64,000 nt of DNA from Przewalskia tangutica (taxonomy: Eukaryota; Streptophyta; Magnoliopsida; Solanales; Solanaceae), in contig CM056721.1 in NCBI GenBank assembly GCA_029844215.1, positions 57,143,815-57,207,814 of the forward strand. The letters are read 5' to 3'. A model generated the notes under the pieces. The model was not told the origin of the DNA. It made no database searches and saw only the letters and a program-made list of their open reading frames with translations. The position numbers and the translations under genes were made by a program. The first letter of the stretch is position 1, and every line of letters starts with the position of its first letter. Below, one piece after another: positions 33,760 to 45,667 of the stretch.

Positions 33760-36700
33760 TGTTATACCCCGTATTTCCAGAGTATGTACGTGAGGACGTA
33801 CGTAGAAAAGTTTGAGCCTTAAAGGAGGCAAGGGCCGAAAATTTTGTTTACAACTACCGAAAAGAATCGTTTTTCGACGAAACATTTTACAAGACTCGCG
33901 AAGGGAAAATTACGGCTATGTCATTTCAAATTTTTGCGGATTTTTCCGAGAGATGAAACATTTTGGACCAACGGGAGGGTGACATGTGTCACCCTCATAT
34001 TGGACGTTGTTGTGGGCGTCACATGGGACGAATTGGGGTCTTGGGTTAGGTAGGATATTTGTGATAGTTGGTGTGGTAGATGGATAAGGTACACATGGGT
34101 AAATCCTCACCCTACACTTGCCTACCACTTGGCTTGATCTTGGCCTTTGATTTCCCTATAAATACCCCCCCTTTGTGAAGACTTCTTCATCCACAAAAAT
34201 CCCTAAGTCTTGAAAATCCTCTCCCTCCCTCTCTATGGTTCGTCCAAGCCTTCCCTCCCCTTTGAGTAGGCCCTCGCCGGCGGGTACACCCTCCTAGTGG
34301 CCTCGCCGAGAGTACCCCTCTCGAGAGTTGTCTCGTAAAATACTACCCCCCCTCTTGGTAGAAATACTCTCCAAGTATAGTTGCTATTCCAAAATACCTT
34401 GGCCCAAATACCTTGTAGTATTCCAAGGTTACACTTATACTAAAAGTCCAGAAATACTACTATACTTCCCTTCAGTCACTAAACGAAACCCTAAGGAAAA
34501 TCTTCACAGTTGGTTGAAGTATTAGGAAGAAGTTTCGTAGAACTTCTAAGGGTTGTTTGGAGCGGGTTGGAGCACCCGGAGTAGGAGCTAAACATTGCTC
34601 AGGATCGACATTAAACTTGGATAATTTTGGGCTTACCGAGGTAAATAATCCTATCCTTCTATTGTAATTGGAAATTATATACTGTAGTTGTATAGAAATA
34701 AATATAAGATTCATAGAAGAGTTTTGAACTGTAATAGAAGGATATTGCAGAAAAGACTTGAACTGAAATCACATCAGAAGAATATTAATGTAGAAGATGG
34801 TAGACTAATATAACCTTTATAGGTTGAATGTTCTGCGAGTAGCATGTACTACTTGAAAGGTGGACAACGCTAGCCGGGTTATAGCCGTGGAGCGTTTTGC
34901 TAATAGTCGATAATCGTCGCGAGGTGTGTGATTCTTTCTATCCTCTTGAGCATGATATTTTAAAAGAAATATATATAGTACGGTAGACGTACGTGCGTTA
35001 ACTGAACGTAGTATGGCAATGTCTTTCGACTTAAGCCCGAATAATAAAGAAACCTTTTTGAAAGAAGAGTAATGCTTGGTTTTAAAAGCTTAACAGTTAT
35101 ACTAGCTTTATGGGAAGTTAGGTATAACGACTTAAGAGAGATAAAAAGAATGGTTTATTAATTTTAAAAGTTAAGAGACTTGATCTTAAAAGATAAGAGA
35201 CTTGACTTAATTGAATTAATATGAATTTTGTTAATAAGTGTGAAACCTCATTCGTGAGTAATGAGTACTTGGCTTTTTAAAAAAAAAAGGGATAATGTTT
35301 TACTGATTTCGAAAATCAGAATAAGTATCGAACAAACCACTGTAGCGCTAATAAAAGGAAATGTATTGAATAATTAAGTATTATTAAAACCAGTAGAAAC
35401 CTCCATCTGCATAGAAGCTAAGATGAGACAAAATGATATTACATTTCCTAGATCATGGCTGCTTTAATAAGATTGTTATAAACAAGAATAACCTACTCAC
35501 ATATAAGGCATATGTTTCTCAAATCGTTTTAAAGGAGAATTATATCATTAAGTGATTAAAACTATGAACTACGAAACCTTTCGAAAATGAGAAACTTGAG
35601 CATTTGAAATTAGGCAAACTTGAACGTTTGGAAAATAATGTTGTTACTTGATTTGCAAAGGGAAGTGTTTTGGTTTACTTAACAAGATAGTCACTCTATT
35701 TTTATACTACGGGTATTGTGTGACTTTTGTGAAAGAAACGGATCCTTTAAAGAGTTAATGTATGAAGTACTTTGAGGATAAACACCCGAACTTGTTAACA
35801 TAAAGTAGAAAGTACCTTGTGTGATTAACTTGATTGTGTTGGTTTGTGATAGCCTTGTAATACTTTCTTGTTGATTTGATAAGTGAACATGTTAGGATGC
35901 TACGTGTGTTAGTATCTCGTGATGTTGTGTAAGGGGGTCATTCTTGTTGTGCTTACGTTGTTAAACGTTAAGCCCGTGATCATATTATATCACATACCCT
36001 CGACTTGTTATACCGAGGCTTGCCACCCTTGACGCGGTCTATACGCCCCATGCGCGTTCGCGCGACTATGCGGAGCGCCGCGTGCTCCGTGATTGATCAT
36101 TCCGGGTGTTTTATCCCGATGCGGGGGATGCCCTATGCGGTCTGTGTGACTATGCGGTCTATGAGACTATGCGGACTGCGGGAGTCCAGGAGGGTACCGG
36201 GGGTTAGCTGCCCCCGATGCGAGGAATACCTCATGCGGGCCTATGTGTGGCCTATGCGAGCAATGCAGATGCTCAGACTAGACGCCGCACATCGATACCG
36301 AGGCGAGTGCCGCCCGATCACGTGCGGTCTAGAAATACCTCGTGATACAGTTTATGGCATTGTTGGTACTGTGGGTCTTAGTAGTCGGCTATGCCTTCGT
36401 ACTTACCCCGTACGGTTCTATTATGACACAGGTGGGCGTGAGACCCATCGTTATATTTGAGTGATGACTTTGAGGGCGTGAGTCCCTGACTTAACATGAC
36501 CGCTATTTATCAGGAATCGTAGTTTGGTTAGCATACATGTCTCCTACTTTATATAGACTACTATGATTTCATTTACGATTTTCGCCACATACTTGGTACC
36601 GCGACCGACCTTCGGGCCGCGTTCACGCCGCAGTAAAGGTGCACCGATGTTGATCCTCGCTCATAGGTCACGTCAGCTTGGGAAACTCCGTTTCTCGGAG

Positions 36701-37003
36701 GATTATCTTCGTATAGTCCCCTGTCAGAGGTACTTACATTCGTGGGTATGGCGGGCCCCGTCCCGCTATCAGGATAAAACTCTTAGAGGTCTGTAGTACT
36801 GTTGTGGGCAGAGTTATAAATAGGATGTAACTGTTCGGTTTTAAAGTTTATATATATGCCGAAAGGCAAGTTTTCTCAGATAACTGTTTCACATTTCATA
36901 TTATATCATGTCTTGTTTTATGTTCCGCTGATTACTCTGATGTATGTCTACTTCGGTGCCCGGGGTAAGGCACCAGTCACGGGCCCGGGTTCGGGTCGTT
37001 ACA
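33760..37003 (+). mobile_element. Element C 3' LTR
   Basis: Starts TGTTATACCCCGTATTTCC and ends GGGTCGTTACA (G-to-T relative to GTGACA). The TATA box is at 34157-34164. The second donor-like motif is altered to gcgaggtgtgtg near 34919. The right third (36000-36970) has an excess of small CAG/CTG-site changes, but fewer than the 5' copy. Confidence 0.92.
34157..34164 (+). promoter_or_regulatory. Element C 3' LTR TATA box
   Basis: TATAAATA in the same position as in the 5' LTR. Confidence 0.75.
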
Positions 37004-37008
37004 ATTAG
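37004..37008. repeat. Target-site duplication ATTAG, right of C
   Basis: Exact partner of 28031-28035. LTR2 resumes directly after it with 'gatggtttactac'. Confidence 0.95.
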
Positions 37009-37850
37009 GATGGTTTACTACTTATTCCATGGATTTGCTACCCATGATGCGAGTGCGGCGATTGTACTCATGCGGGTCCACAGGATCCATGCGGGTGAAA
37101 TAGTCCCATGCGAGTGCGGCGTTTGTACTCATGCGGGTCCACAGGATCCATGCGGGTGAAATAGTCCCATGACGAGGCGGATGACCTCATGCGGGTCCAC
37201 AGGACCCATGCGGGTGAAATAGTCCCAAGAGTAGGATTGCTTAATGATACTACGGGCGAGGTACCGTGTTTTGATCATGAGCCTCTTATTTTTATTCAGT
37301 AAGATTTATACTTGTTACTTTCATTGTTAGTAAGGCACAGTGCAAGGAAATTGATTTTTATCTATGACTCCAGCTTACTTTTGATTTATGATATTATTAT
37401 GGTATTTTCCTGTTTTACATACTTGGTACATATCAGGTAATCGACCCTTCCTGGCTGCGTTAAATGTCGCAGTGGGTTAAGCAGGTGGTGGATCCTCATT
37501 CTTAGGATTTTTGCTCAGGTGTCAAAAGCTCCATTACTCCGGAGGCTTGATTTGATTTTTGGTACGGTTCTCCCTGCCATTGTAGGTTTTGTGTACATTC
37601 AGGGGTATGACGGGGCCCTGTCCCGTCATGGTTGTTACAAACTCTTAGAGGCCTGTAGTCCGGTTAAATTGGGTTATTAAGGATGTAATCGCTAGTTTTG
37701 TTTTATTTATGTTACGGAAGGTAGCCATTTTGGGTTAGCCTATTTTATCTTATATGGTTCTTGTTTGTGAGTTTATTTCACTGGTTTTCTCGATGTTGTA
37801 TCACGCGGTGCCTGTAAGGCACCGCCACGATCCGAGGTCGGGTCGTGACA
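37009..37850 (+). mobile_element. Family A LTR2, part right of C
   Basis: Continues the LTR through the 60-bp repeats and the GC-rich 3' block to GGGTCGTGACA. Small changes at CAG/CTG sites cluster at 37430-37480 and 37690-37830 relative to LTR1, LTR3 and LTR4. The spliced LTR2 length is about 2.94 kb. Confidence 0.93.
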
Positions 37851-37854
37851 AAAG

Positions 37855-37866
37855 TGGTATCAGAGC
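37855..37866 (+). promoter_or_regulatory. Primer-binding site, unit 2
   Basis: TGGTATCAGAGC lies 4 nt after the LTR2 end. Confidence 0.94.
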
Positions 37867-38059
37867 AGTTAATCCTCGGAAGGGGTCTACAGGCCGTATC
37901 TAGTAGAGTCTTGATTATCGGTGTGTTGTGCACCACATCTATAATCAGGAGGCTACAAGATATTTAGGATTGGTTTCCATTTCTTTCACTCTAAGATCGT
38001 GCAATAGAGCCGTGTTATAGGTTGAATTTCCTCTGACGTAAAATTTGTATGTATCAGTT

Positions 38060-39328
38060 ATGCCTCCACGCAAGGCAACCGCGGCCCAGAAGGGCAAGGC
38101 AGCGGAGGGAACTACTAGTGGGACACCGAGGGTTACGAGGGCACAGGCCCAGTCTCTACCTGAGATGATGTTTCGGACGGCGAGTTCCGCGACGTCGCCA
38201 GCCCCAGCAGAGTTTGGGGCAGCCGCAGCGGCTACAGAGACCACGATACCTGAGCCTCCAGTTACACAGCCTGGAGCAGAGGAGATGGGTTACAAGGAGA
38301 TAGCCCAGTTATTGGCCAGGATCGTGGCGAGGAATGAGGATAGACGAGAGACAGAGGTTCCGGTCGTACCCATAGTTCACCATAGATCAGATAGCGTGAG
38401 ACTTAGGGACTTTCTGAGTTGCAGCCCGCCAGAGTTCTATGGGTCGAGGCCTGAGGATGATCCGCAGGAGTTCATCCGACAGTTACAGCGGATCATGAGA
38501 GTGATCGAGGCTTCGGAGACCGAGTCAGTGGTCTTAGGTTCACATCGGCTGCGTGATACTGCAGTCGACTGGTTTGATTCATGGGAGTTGTCCCGGGGGG
38601 AACATGCACCTCCAGCTGGTTGGGACGAGTTCTCAGAGGCCTTTCTTGCACACTTCTTGCCTTCGCAGATGAGGAGGGCGCGGGCGGATAGATTTTTGAT
38701 GTTGAGGCAGAACGGGCGGGCGGTTCGGGATTACAATGTAGAGTTTGATTCGTTGGCCCGATATGTACCCGCCTTAGTGGCAGACATGGAGGATAGGGTA
38801 CACCGCTATGTCACAGATCGATGATTACTTGGCCGAGAGTTGCACGAGTAGCACTTCACCGTAATGGACATTGCCCGTATGCAGGCTTATGCACTCGGGT
38901 GAGAGGAGCGCAGAGGTCGACGGAATCACCAAGAACAGCAGAAGACGTCCAAGACAGCAGGTTCCTTTGGTAACTTTCGAGGCGCACAGCCACAAAGAAG
39001 CTAGTTATGCCCTCCGCCGATTCGAGTAGTTCTCCACGCCTTCGTGATGTTCGGATATTCTGAGGCGTGTCGTGGCTCCAAGGTGTCGTTCTCGGGAAGT
39101 GGGGTGCTAGCCGGATGGGGCCACCCCTACCTCGCGGCCGTTGTGGTAGGCTCCATGGTGGAGAGTGTCGTCTTTGGGTTGGGAGTTTGTTTTATGCGCA
39201 CGGCAGGCCATTTTGCGAGGAATTGTCCGACCAAAGATAACACGGATGAAGAGATTCAGCCTTCGGGATCAGTGGATGGTTCATCGCCTTCTTTTGCTAT
39301 GCGCCGTGCAGGGCAGGATCATGATTAG
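38060..39328 (+). pseudogene. gag: Family A gag, unit 2 (longest uninterrupted amino half)
   Basis: From the ATG at 38060 the frame is open for 254 codons to a stop at 38822-38824. It covers the basic amino end and the whole retro-gag core, and has glutamate and serine codons where unit 1 has stops. The frame is lost at a small change near 38815, where 'acaggactgg' in unit 1 reads 'acagatcg'. Downstream text is gag-like but frame-broken. A carboxy piece (39044-39328) reads CFMRTAGHFARNC, so the second zinc ligand Cys is missing. Damage from 38815 to 39190 sits mainly at CAG/CTG sites, while 38060-38810 is almost unchanged relative to unit 1. A read-level check could restore or confirm the break. 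Confidence 0.92.
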
Positions 39329-40025
39329 AACGACAAGGGGAAAGTGAAGCCCTAGTTACTGTGTATATCCTTAACTCTCTAAAGATTAGTAGGTGTGATA
39401 AGATAGTTACATGTTAAGTATTATGTGCGGGTAATTTTATGTAAATTGTGACTTAGAGAGTCTGGCTTGTAGTAGGGGTAAGTTTGGGGACATGGAAGTT
39501 GTGAGCCTTAGGATTTTTGATAACCGTAGGAACCTTAGCTACAGGGCTATCGTGAGTGGAAGATTTTACGGGTGATTTTTTTCGAGGAACATAGTATACA
39601 TGGGGTATACGTGGGTAATAAGTCCATGAGTGGTGTGAAATGATAGTGGGTAGCTAAGCTAGGGAAACCACTAGGTTTTCGTGACGTGAATAGTGAGATT
39701 GTCTCGGATTGGGAACAAGAGTGTGGTACGTATGCTAGAAAGGGTCGAGTGTGTGAGGAGGATACGACAGGTGGAAGAAGAATCGAACATGTGTTGAGAA
39801 GATGAAAGTGATCTTTTGTGAGGAGAATACCCTTAGACCTAGGATGGGGACTAATAAGTTGTTATATGTGTTAGAGGTAATTCCTCGTAGGCGGGGAGGT
39901 AAGCTTTTGCGTGGTTAATATATTATGGCCACATGTGGCATAATTGGTTTTTATAGGTATAGTAGTGAAGACTTCACCCAGACATGCTCGAGGCGTGAAG
40001 GAACATTCAGGACGAATGTTTCTAA
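39329..40025 (+). mobile_element. Unit 2 post-gag region
   Basis: No gene. Near-identical to 25229-25927 with scattered substitutions (for example 'cctagg' for 'ccgcgg' near 39838) and a damaged stretch near 39979-39998. The hairpin arms AACATTC (40002-40008) and GAATGTT (40014-40020) are intact. Confidence 0.7.
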
Positions 40026-40038
40026 GGAGGGGGGAGAA
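40026..40038 (+). promoter_or_regulatory. Polypurine tract, unit 2
   Basis: GGAGGGGGGAGAA abuts TGTTATACCCC of LTR3. This GGAGGGG form is shared with unit 4 and differs from the plain G-run of units 1 and 3. Confidence 0.85.
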
Positions 40039-40497
40039 TGTTATACCCCATAGATCTGACCCTACGTATGAGAGCGTACGAAAGCATGTAAGATTTAATT
40101 TTTTTTTTCAAAGGATAGGTTGACGGATTATTCCGGACGGGTTTTAGTCAACTTTGAGGCGGGTTATGACCCGGTACATTAATAGTTCCTAAGTGTTTCA
40201 AAGGCCTAGGGCGTAGTTCGTTGAGTCTAGATTCCAACGCAACCAACCGTTCGTTGATAGGACGTCGGAGTAGAAAGTTACGGTAGTTACAAGTTCAGTG
40301 CGCAGACGGACAGAAATGCATTTCGGGCAGAAGCGACAGGGCCGCGGCGCCAGATGCAGGGCCGCGGCGCCGGAAGTACTGAGGCGTCGCTGAAGTTGCA
40401 GCCGCAGAGGTTTCAGCGCCGCGGCGCCGGCGTCAGGGCCGCGGCGCCGAGGCGGGAAATCTGGCGGAAAAACTTAGGAAAATCTGATCTTTTCTTT

Positions 40498-40503
40498 TAT
40501 AAA
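40498..40503 (+). promoter_or_regulatory. LTR3 TATA box
   Basis: TATAAA lies 459 bp into the LTR; the shorter distance reflects fewer GC-rich units upstream. Confidence 0.65.
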
Positions 40504-40558
40504 GGCCATGGGAGGGTGACAAGTGTCCCCCCCCATCTGATTTTGCATGCATTATATT

Positions 40559-40581
40559 GACCAAGTCTTGAAGACTTGGTC
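40559..40581 (+). promoter_or_regulatory. Leader stem-loop of LTR3
   Basis: GACCAAGTCT and AGACTTGGTC form a perfect 10-bp inverted repeat around TGA, about 60 bp past the TATA box and therefore near the predicted RNA 5' end. Confidence 0.75.
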
Positions 40582-40999
40582 ATCTTTCATCTCTCTCTTA
40601 GACAAAATCTCTTCCTTCTCTCTAAAAATTGCAAGCTCCTCCTTCTCTCTAGAATTTCAAGAGATATTCTAGCCTTAGGAAAAATTTGAAAAGTAAAGGC
40701 AAGAAGGAAACTTGTGACTAGCTTGTGAAGGTTGTGGTGGTGGTGTTCTTGGAAAGGAAGCTAGCAAGTTGTTGGAAAAATTTGGCTAAAGCTCTAAGGT
40801 AATGATTCTTCCTTAATAATTAGTTTTTAGTGTTGCATGTTAAGAAGAAAGAACATGTGGTAGTAAATAATGCTCTTAGAGTCATTGCATGCAAGAAATG
40901 TGGTTTGGGTATGAAGGATTTGGCTAAAGAGGTTATGTGAGCATGATGTAGCCTAAAAAAATTACCTTAAACTTGTTAAGATTAATTGTTATAACTTAT

Positions 41000-41041
41000 G
41001 GGGCAGAATTTTACACACCCAAGATTAGGTGTGTAATCCCC
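41000..41041 (+). promoter_or_regulatory. Covarying leader hairpin, LTR3 copy
   Basis: TTACACACC/GGTGTGTAA is perfect, with a GGGG/CCCC outer clamp. Confidence 0.72.
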
Positions 41042-42945
41042 TTTGTGTTGGTTGGGATGTTGGGCCTTAAATGTGGTGTTTGAGTGTTGAAAATCAGCCT
41101 TTGAAAAGGTGGCATAGTGAGTAGAAACAAAGGAAATGCTGCCCAATTTTCCATAGGAATTAGTAACCTTGAACTTGGAAATATTCTACTTTGAAACTAG
41201 AAGTTAATAAACGTATTATGGTCATTATAGGTTGACATATTACGTGCGGTATTTCGGACTTGGCAAGTGGATTAACCGAAGAGGTATGTGGAACTTTCCT
41301 ATCTCTTGAGCATGAGTAGTTGTACCTATGTAGTACGGTAGACGTATAAGATTTGATATCTTTCACTTGTTTTAAAGTATATTGGTACTTGTTTTATTTT
41401 AAAAGTATAAGCCCCTTGGATTTAGGAAAAATGTATTTGACAAAGGAATAACGCTAATATAATGACTTTATGGGAGGTTGGTTATATTAGTTTTTGAAAG
41501 GTTCACAAAGAAAGGTTTTACTCTAATTAAAACAAGTACGGGTAAAGGATTGGAAACTAAGAAAGGTGAATTGATTTTTAGGCATTGGTTGCCTAAGGTT
41601 TTAAAGGAAGTGAAGTCACTTGATTTAGAAGCCTATTATATTTCTAAAAGGAAATGTGACTTGTTTTGAAAGGAAATCGTAAATTGATACTATGGTGATT
41701 AGTATCTTGGAATTTTTGTATAAAAAGAGTTATTTCTTAAAAAGTTAGAAGTACATGGTACTTGGGTTGAATTCCCGGATTTTCTATTAAAAGACATGTT
41801 AGTGCCTTAGGTATACTAAAATGAGAGGATATATATTAATAATGTTAATAAGAAGTTAGGGATTTCTTAACTTGCTTATGTTATGATAAGCCGGTAACGC
41901 TTATGTTATACGTGATAGCCGGTTGTGCTAGTTGGTATGTTCTTACGGGGTAGACCACTGGTTATTCTTGTTAATTCCTGTTAGCATACTGACACGATGG
42001 ATGGTCCACGGGTATACGTGTTCTTGTTATTTCCTTTGGACATACTGACACGATGGATGGTCCACGGGTATGCGTCTATTAGGATGGTTTACTACTTATT
42101 CCATGGATTTGCTACACATGATGCGAGTGCGGCGATTGTACTCATGCAGGTCCACAGGATCCATGCGGGTGAAACAGTCCCATGCGAGTGCGGCGTTTGT
42201 ACTCATGCGGGTCCACAGGATCCATGCGGGTGAAATAGTCCCATGACGAGGCGGATGACCTCATGCGGGTCCACAGGACCCATGCGGGTGAAATAGTCCC
42301 AAGAGTAGGATTGCTTAATGATACTACGGGCGAGGTACCGTGTTTTGATCATGAGCCTCCTATTTTTATGCAGTAAGATTTATACTTGTTACTTTCATTG
42401 TTAGTAAGGCACAGTGCAAGGAAATTGATTTTTATCTATGACTCCAGCTTACTTTTGATTTATGATATTATTATGGTATTTTCCTGTTTTACATACTTGG
42501 TACATATTGTGTACTGACCCCCTTCCCCGGGGGCTGCGTTCATGTCGCAGGTAAGGGATAAGCAGGTGGTGGATCCTCATTCTTAGGATTTTTGCTCAGG
42601 TGTCAAAAGCTACATTACTCCGGAGGCTTGATTTGATTTTTGGTACGGTTCTCCCTGCCATTGTAGGTTTTGTGTACATTCAGGGGTATGACGGGGCCCT
42701 GTCCCGTCATGGTTGTTACAAACTCTTAGAGGCCTGTAGTCCGGTTAAATTGGGTTATTAAGGATGTAACTGTTCAGTTTTGTTTTATTTATGTTACGGA
42801 AAGGTAGCCATTTTGGGTTAGCCTATTTTATCTTATATGGTTCTTGTTTGTGAGTTTATTTCCGCTGGTTTTCTCTGATGTTGTATCACAAGGGTGCCCA
42901 GGGTAAGGCACCAGTCACGGATCCGAGGTCGGGTCGTGACAAAAG

Positions 42946-42957
42946 TGGTATCAGAGC
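42946..42957 (+). promoter_or_regulatory. Primer-binding site, unit 3
   Basis: TGGTATCAGAGC lies 4 nt after the LTR3 end. Confidence 0.94.
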
Positions 42958-43150
42958 AGTTAATCCTCGGAAGGGGTCTACAGGCCGTATCTAGTAGAGT
43001 CTTGATTATCGGTGTGTTGTGCACCACATCTATAATCAGGAGGCTACAAGATATTTAGGATTGGTTTCCATTTCTTTCACTCTAAGATCGTGCAATAGAG
43101 CCGTGTTATAGGTTGAATTTCCTCTGACGTAAAATTTGTATGTATCAGTT

Positions 43151-44395
43151 ATGCCTCCACGCAAGGCAACCGCGCCGTATGGCGGCAAGGCAATGAGGAA
43201 CTACTAGTGGGACCGAGGTTACGAGGGAACAGTACGATCTACCGAGATGATGTTTGACGGCGAGTTCCGCGACGTCGCCACCTCCAAAGAAGTTTGGGGC
43301 AGCGCCACAGAGACCACGATACCGAGCCTCGCCATACGGCTGGAGCGGAGAGATGGGTTACGGAGATAGCCCGTTATCGCCGGGATCGTGGCGAGGAATG
43401 AGGATAGACGAGAGACAGAGGTTCCGGTCGTACCCATAGTTCACCATAGATCAGATAGCGTGAGACTTAGGACTTTCGAGTTGCGCCGCGAGTTCTATGG
43501 GTCGAGGCACGAGGATGATCCGCGAGTTCATCCGAAGCGATTCTGGATCATAGAGTGATCGAGGCTTCGGAGACCGAGTCAGTGGTCTTAGGTTCACATC
43601 GGCTGCGTGATACTGCAGTCGACTGGTTTGATTCATGGGAGTTTTCCCGGGGGGAACATGCACCTCCAGCTGGTTGGGACGAGTTCTCAGAGGCCTTTCT
43701 TGCACACTTCTTGCCTTCGCAGATGAGGAGGGCGCGGGCGGATAGATTTTTGATGTTGAGGCAGAACGGGCGGGCGGTTCGGGATTACAATGTAGAGTTT
43801 GATTCATTGGCCCGGTATCTACCCGCCTTAGTGGCAGACATGGAGGATAGGGTACACCGCTATGTCACAGGACTGGATGATTACTTGGCCGAGAGTTGCA
43901 CGGCAGTAGCACTTCAGCCGGGCATGGACATTGCCCGTATGCAGGCTTATGCACTCGGGTGTGAGGAGCGTAGAGGTCGACGGAATAACCAAGATCAACA
44001 GAAGAGGGCCAAGACAGCAGGGTCCTTTGGTAACTTTCGAGGCAGACAGCCGCAAAGAAGCTAGTTATGCCCTCTGCCGCTTCGTATTTCTCCACGCCTT
44101 CGTGACGTCGGGATATTCAGGCGTGTCGTGGCTCCAAGGTGTCAGGTTCTCGGGGAAGTGGGGGTGCTAGCCGGATGGGGCCACCCCTACCTCGTTGCGG
44201 TCTTTGTGGTAGGCTCCATGGTGGAGAGTGTCGTGCTGGGTTGGGAGTTTGTTTTACATGCGGCCAGCAGGGCCATTTTCCGAGGAATCGTCTGACCAAA
44301 GATAACACGGATGAAGAGATTCAGCCTTCGGGATCAGTGGATGGTTCATCGCCTTCTTTTGCTATGCGCCGTGCAGGGCAGGATCATGATTAGAA
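43151..44395 (+). pseudogene. gag: Family A gag, unit 3
   Basis: The start ATG is at 43151. The first 390 bp are scrambled by many small indels relative to units 1 and 2, mostly at CAG/CTG sites, so no frame is open. From 43555 to 44064 the frame is clean for about 169 codons and covers the second half of the retro-gag core (VDWFDSWEF, GWDEFSEAF, MRRARADRF, DDYLAES) and the basic RRGRRNNQDQQKRAK linker. Another damaged patch (about 44045-44130) shifts the frame. The carboxy piece (44139-44393) has the Cys-rich module and a knuckle CFTCGQQGHFPRNR, in which the last zinc ligand Cys is replaced by Arg. No pol follows. Confidence 0.9.
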
Positions 44396-45092
44396 CGACA
44401 AGGGGAAAGTGAAGCCATAGTTACAGGTATATCCTTAACTCTCTAAAGATTAGTAGGTGTGATAAGATGGTTACATGTTAAGTATTATGTGCGGGTAATT
44501 TTATGTAAATTGTGACTTAGAGAGTCTGGCTTGTAGTAGGGGTAAGTTTGGGGACATGGAAGTTGTGAGCCTTAGGATTTTTTATAACCGTAGGAACCTT
44601 AGCTACAGGGCTATCGTGAGTGGAAGATTTTACGGGTGATCTTTTTCGAGGAACATAGTATACATGGGGTATACGTGGGTAATAAGTCCATGAGTGGTGT
44701 GAAATGATAGTGGGTAGCTAAGCTAGGGAAACCACTAGGTTTTCGTGACATGAATAGTGAGATTGTCTCGGATTGGGAACAAGAGTGTGGTACGTATGCT
44801 AGAAAGGGTCGAGTGTGTGAGGAGGATACGACAGGTGGAAGAAGAAGCGAACATGTGTTGAGAAGATGGAAGTGATCTTTTGTGAGGAGAATACCCTTAG
44901 ACCGCGGATGGGGACTAATAAGTTGTTATACGTGTTAGAGGTAATTCCTCGTAGGCGGGGAGGTAAGCTTTTGCGTGGTTAATATATTATGGCCACATGT
45001 GGCATAATTGGTTTTTATAGGTATAGTAGTGAAGACTTCACCGTCACATGCGTTCTGGAGACGTAGAAGGAACATTCAGGACGAATGTTTCT
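44396..45092 (+). mobile_element. Unit 3 post-gag region
   Basis: No gene. Near-identical to the unit 1 spacer. The hairpin arms AACATTC (45071-45077) and GAATGTT (45083-45089) precede the polypurine tract. Confidence 0.7.
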
Positions 45093-45113
45093 AAGGGGGG
45101 GGGGGGGGGAGAA
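45093..45113 (+). promoter_or_regulatory. Polypurine tract, unit 3
   Basis: A 15-G run followed by AGAA abuts LTR4. It is the longest G-run of the four, and such homopolymers are error-prone, so the exact count is uncertain. Confidence 0.8.
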
Positions 45114-45583
45114 TGTTATACCCCATAGTTCTGACCCTACGTATGAGAGCGTACGAAAGCATGTAAGATTTAATTTTTTTTTCAAAGGATAGGTTGACGG
45201 ATTGTTCCGGACGGGTTTTAGTCAACTTTGAGGCGGGTTATGACCCGGTACATTAAGAGTTCCTAAGTGTTTCAAAGGCCTAGGGCGTAGTTCGTTGAGT
45301 CTAGATTCCAACGCAACCAACCGTTCGTTGATAGGACGTCGGAGTAGAAAGTTACGGTAGTTACAAGTTCGGCGCAGACGACGAAATGCGTTTCGCGGCG
45401 CCGGATGCAGGGCCGCGGCGCCGGAAGTCCTGAGGGGTCGCTGAAGTTGCAGCGCCGCGGTACCAGGACAGTAGGGCCGCGGCGCCGGAAGTTCCGAGAG
45501 TCCGCAGAGGTTTCAGCGCCGCGGCGGCGGCTGGCCGCGAGGTGAAATCGACGAAAAACTTAGGAAAATCTGATCTTTTCTTT

Positions 45584-45589
45584 TATAAA
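45584..45589 (+). promoter_or_regulatory. LTR4 TATA box
   Basis: TATAAA in the same context as LTR2, LTR3 and LTR5. Confidence 0.65.
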
Positions 45590-45644
45590 GGCCATGGGAG
45601 GGTGACAAGTGTCCCCCCCCATCTGATTTTGCATGCATTATATT

Positions 45645-45667
45645 GACCAAGTCTTGAAGACTTGGTC
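45645..45667 (+). promoter_or_regulatory. Leader stem-loop of LTR4
   Basis: Perfect GACCAAGTCT/AGACTTGGTC inverted repeat. Confidence 0.75.

Larger units (their letters stand above)
28036..37003 (+). mobile_element. Element C, complete two-LTR Ty3/gypsy element with deleted pol
   Basis: 8,968 bp, bounded by ATTAG TSDs: 5' LTR 28036-31219 (3,184 bp), internal 31220-33759, 3' LTR 33760-37003 (3,244 bp). The first 2.2 kb of the two LTRs are nearly identical, which points to a fairly recent insertion. The internal region retains a shredded gag and integrase relics but lacks protease, reverse transcriptase and RNase H. Its LTR starts TGTTATACCCCGTATTTCC and lacks the covarying hairpin and TGCTGCC core seen in the other families. 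Confidence 0.94.
40039..42941 (+). mobile_element. Family A LTR3
   Basis: 2,903 bp. It shares 'catagatctgacc' and 'cattaatagttcc' near its start with LTR5, unlike LTR2 and LTR4. It has fewer GC-rich units (40333-40455), TATAAA at 40498-40503, a perfect leader stem-loop (40559-40581), the covarying hairpin (41000-41041) and two sets of 60-bp repeats (about 41985-42300). Confidence 0.94.
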
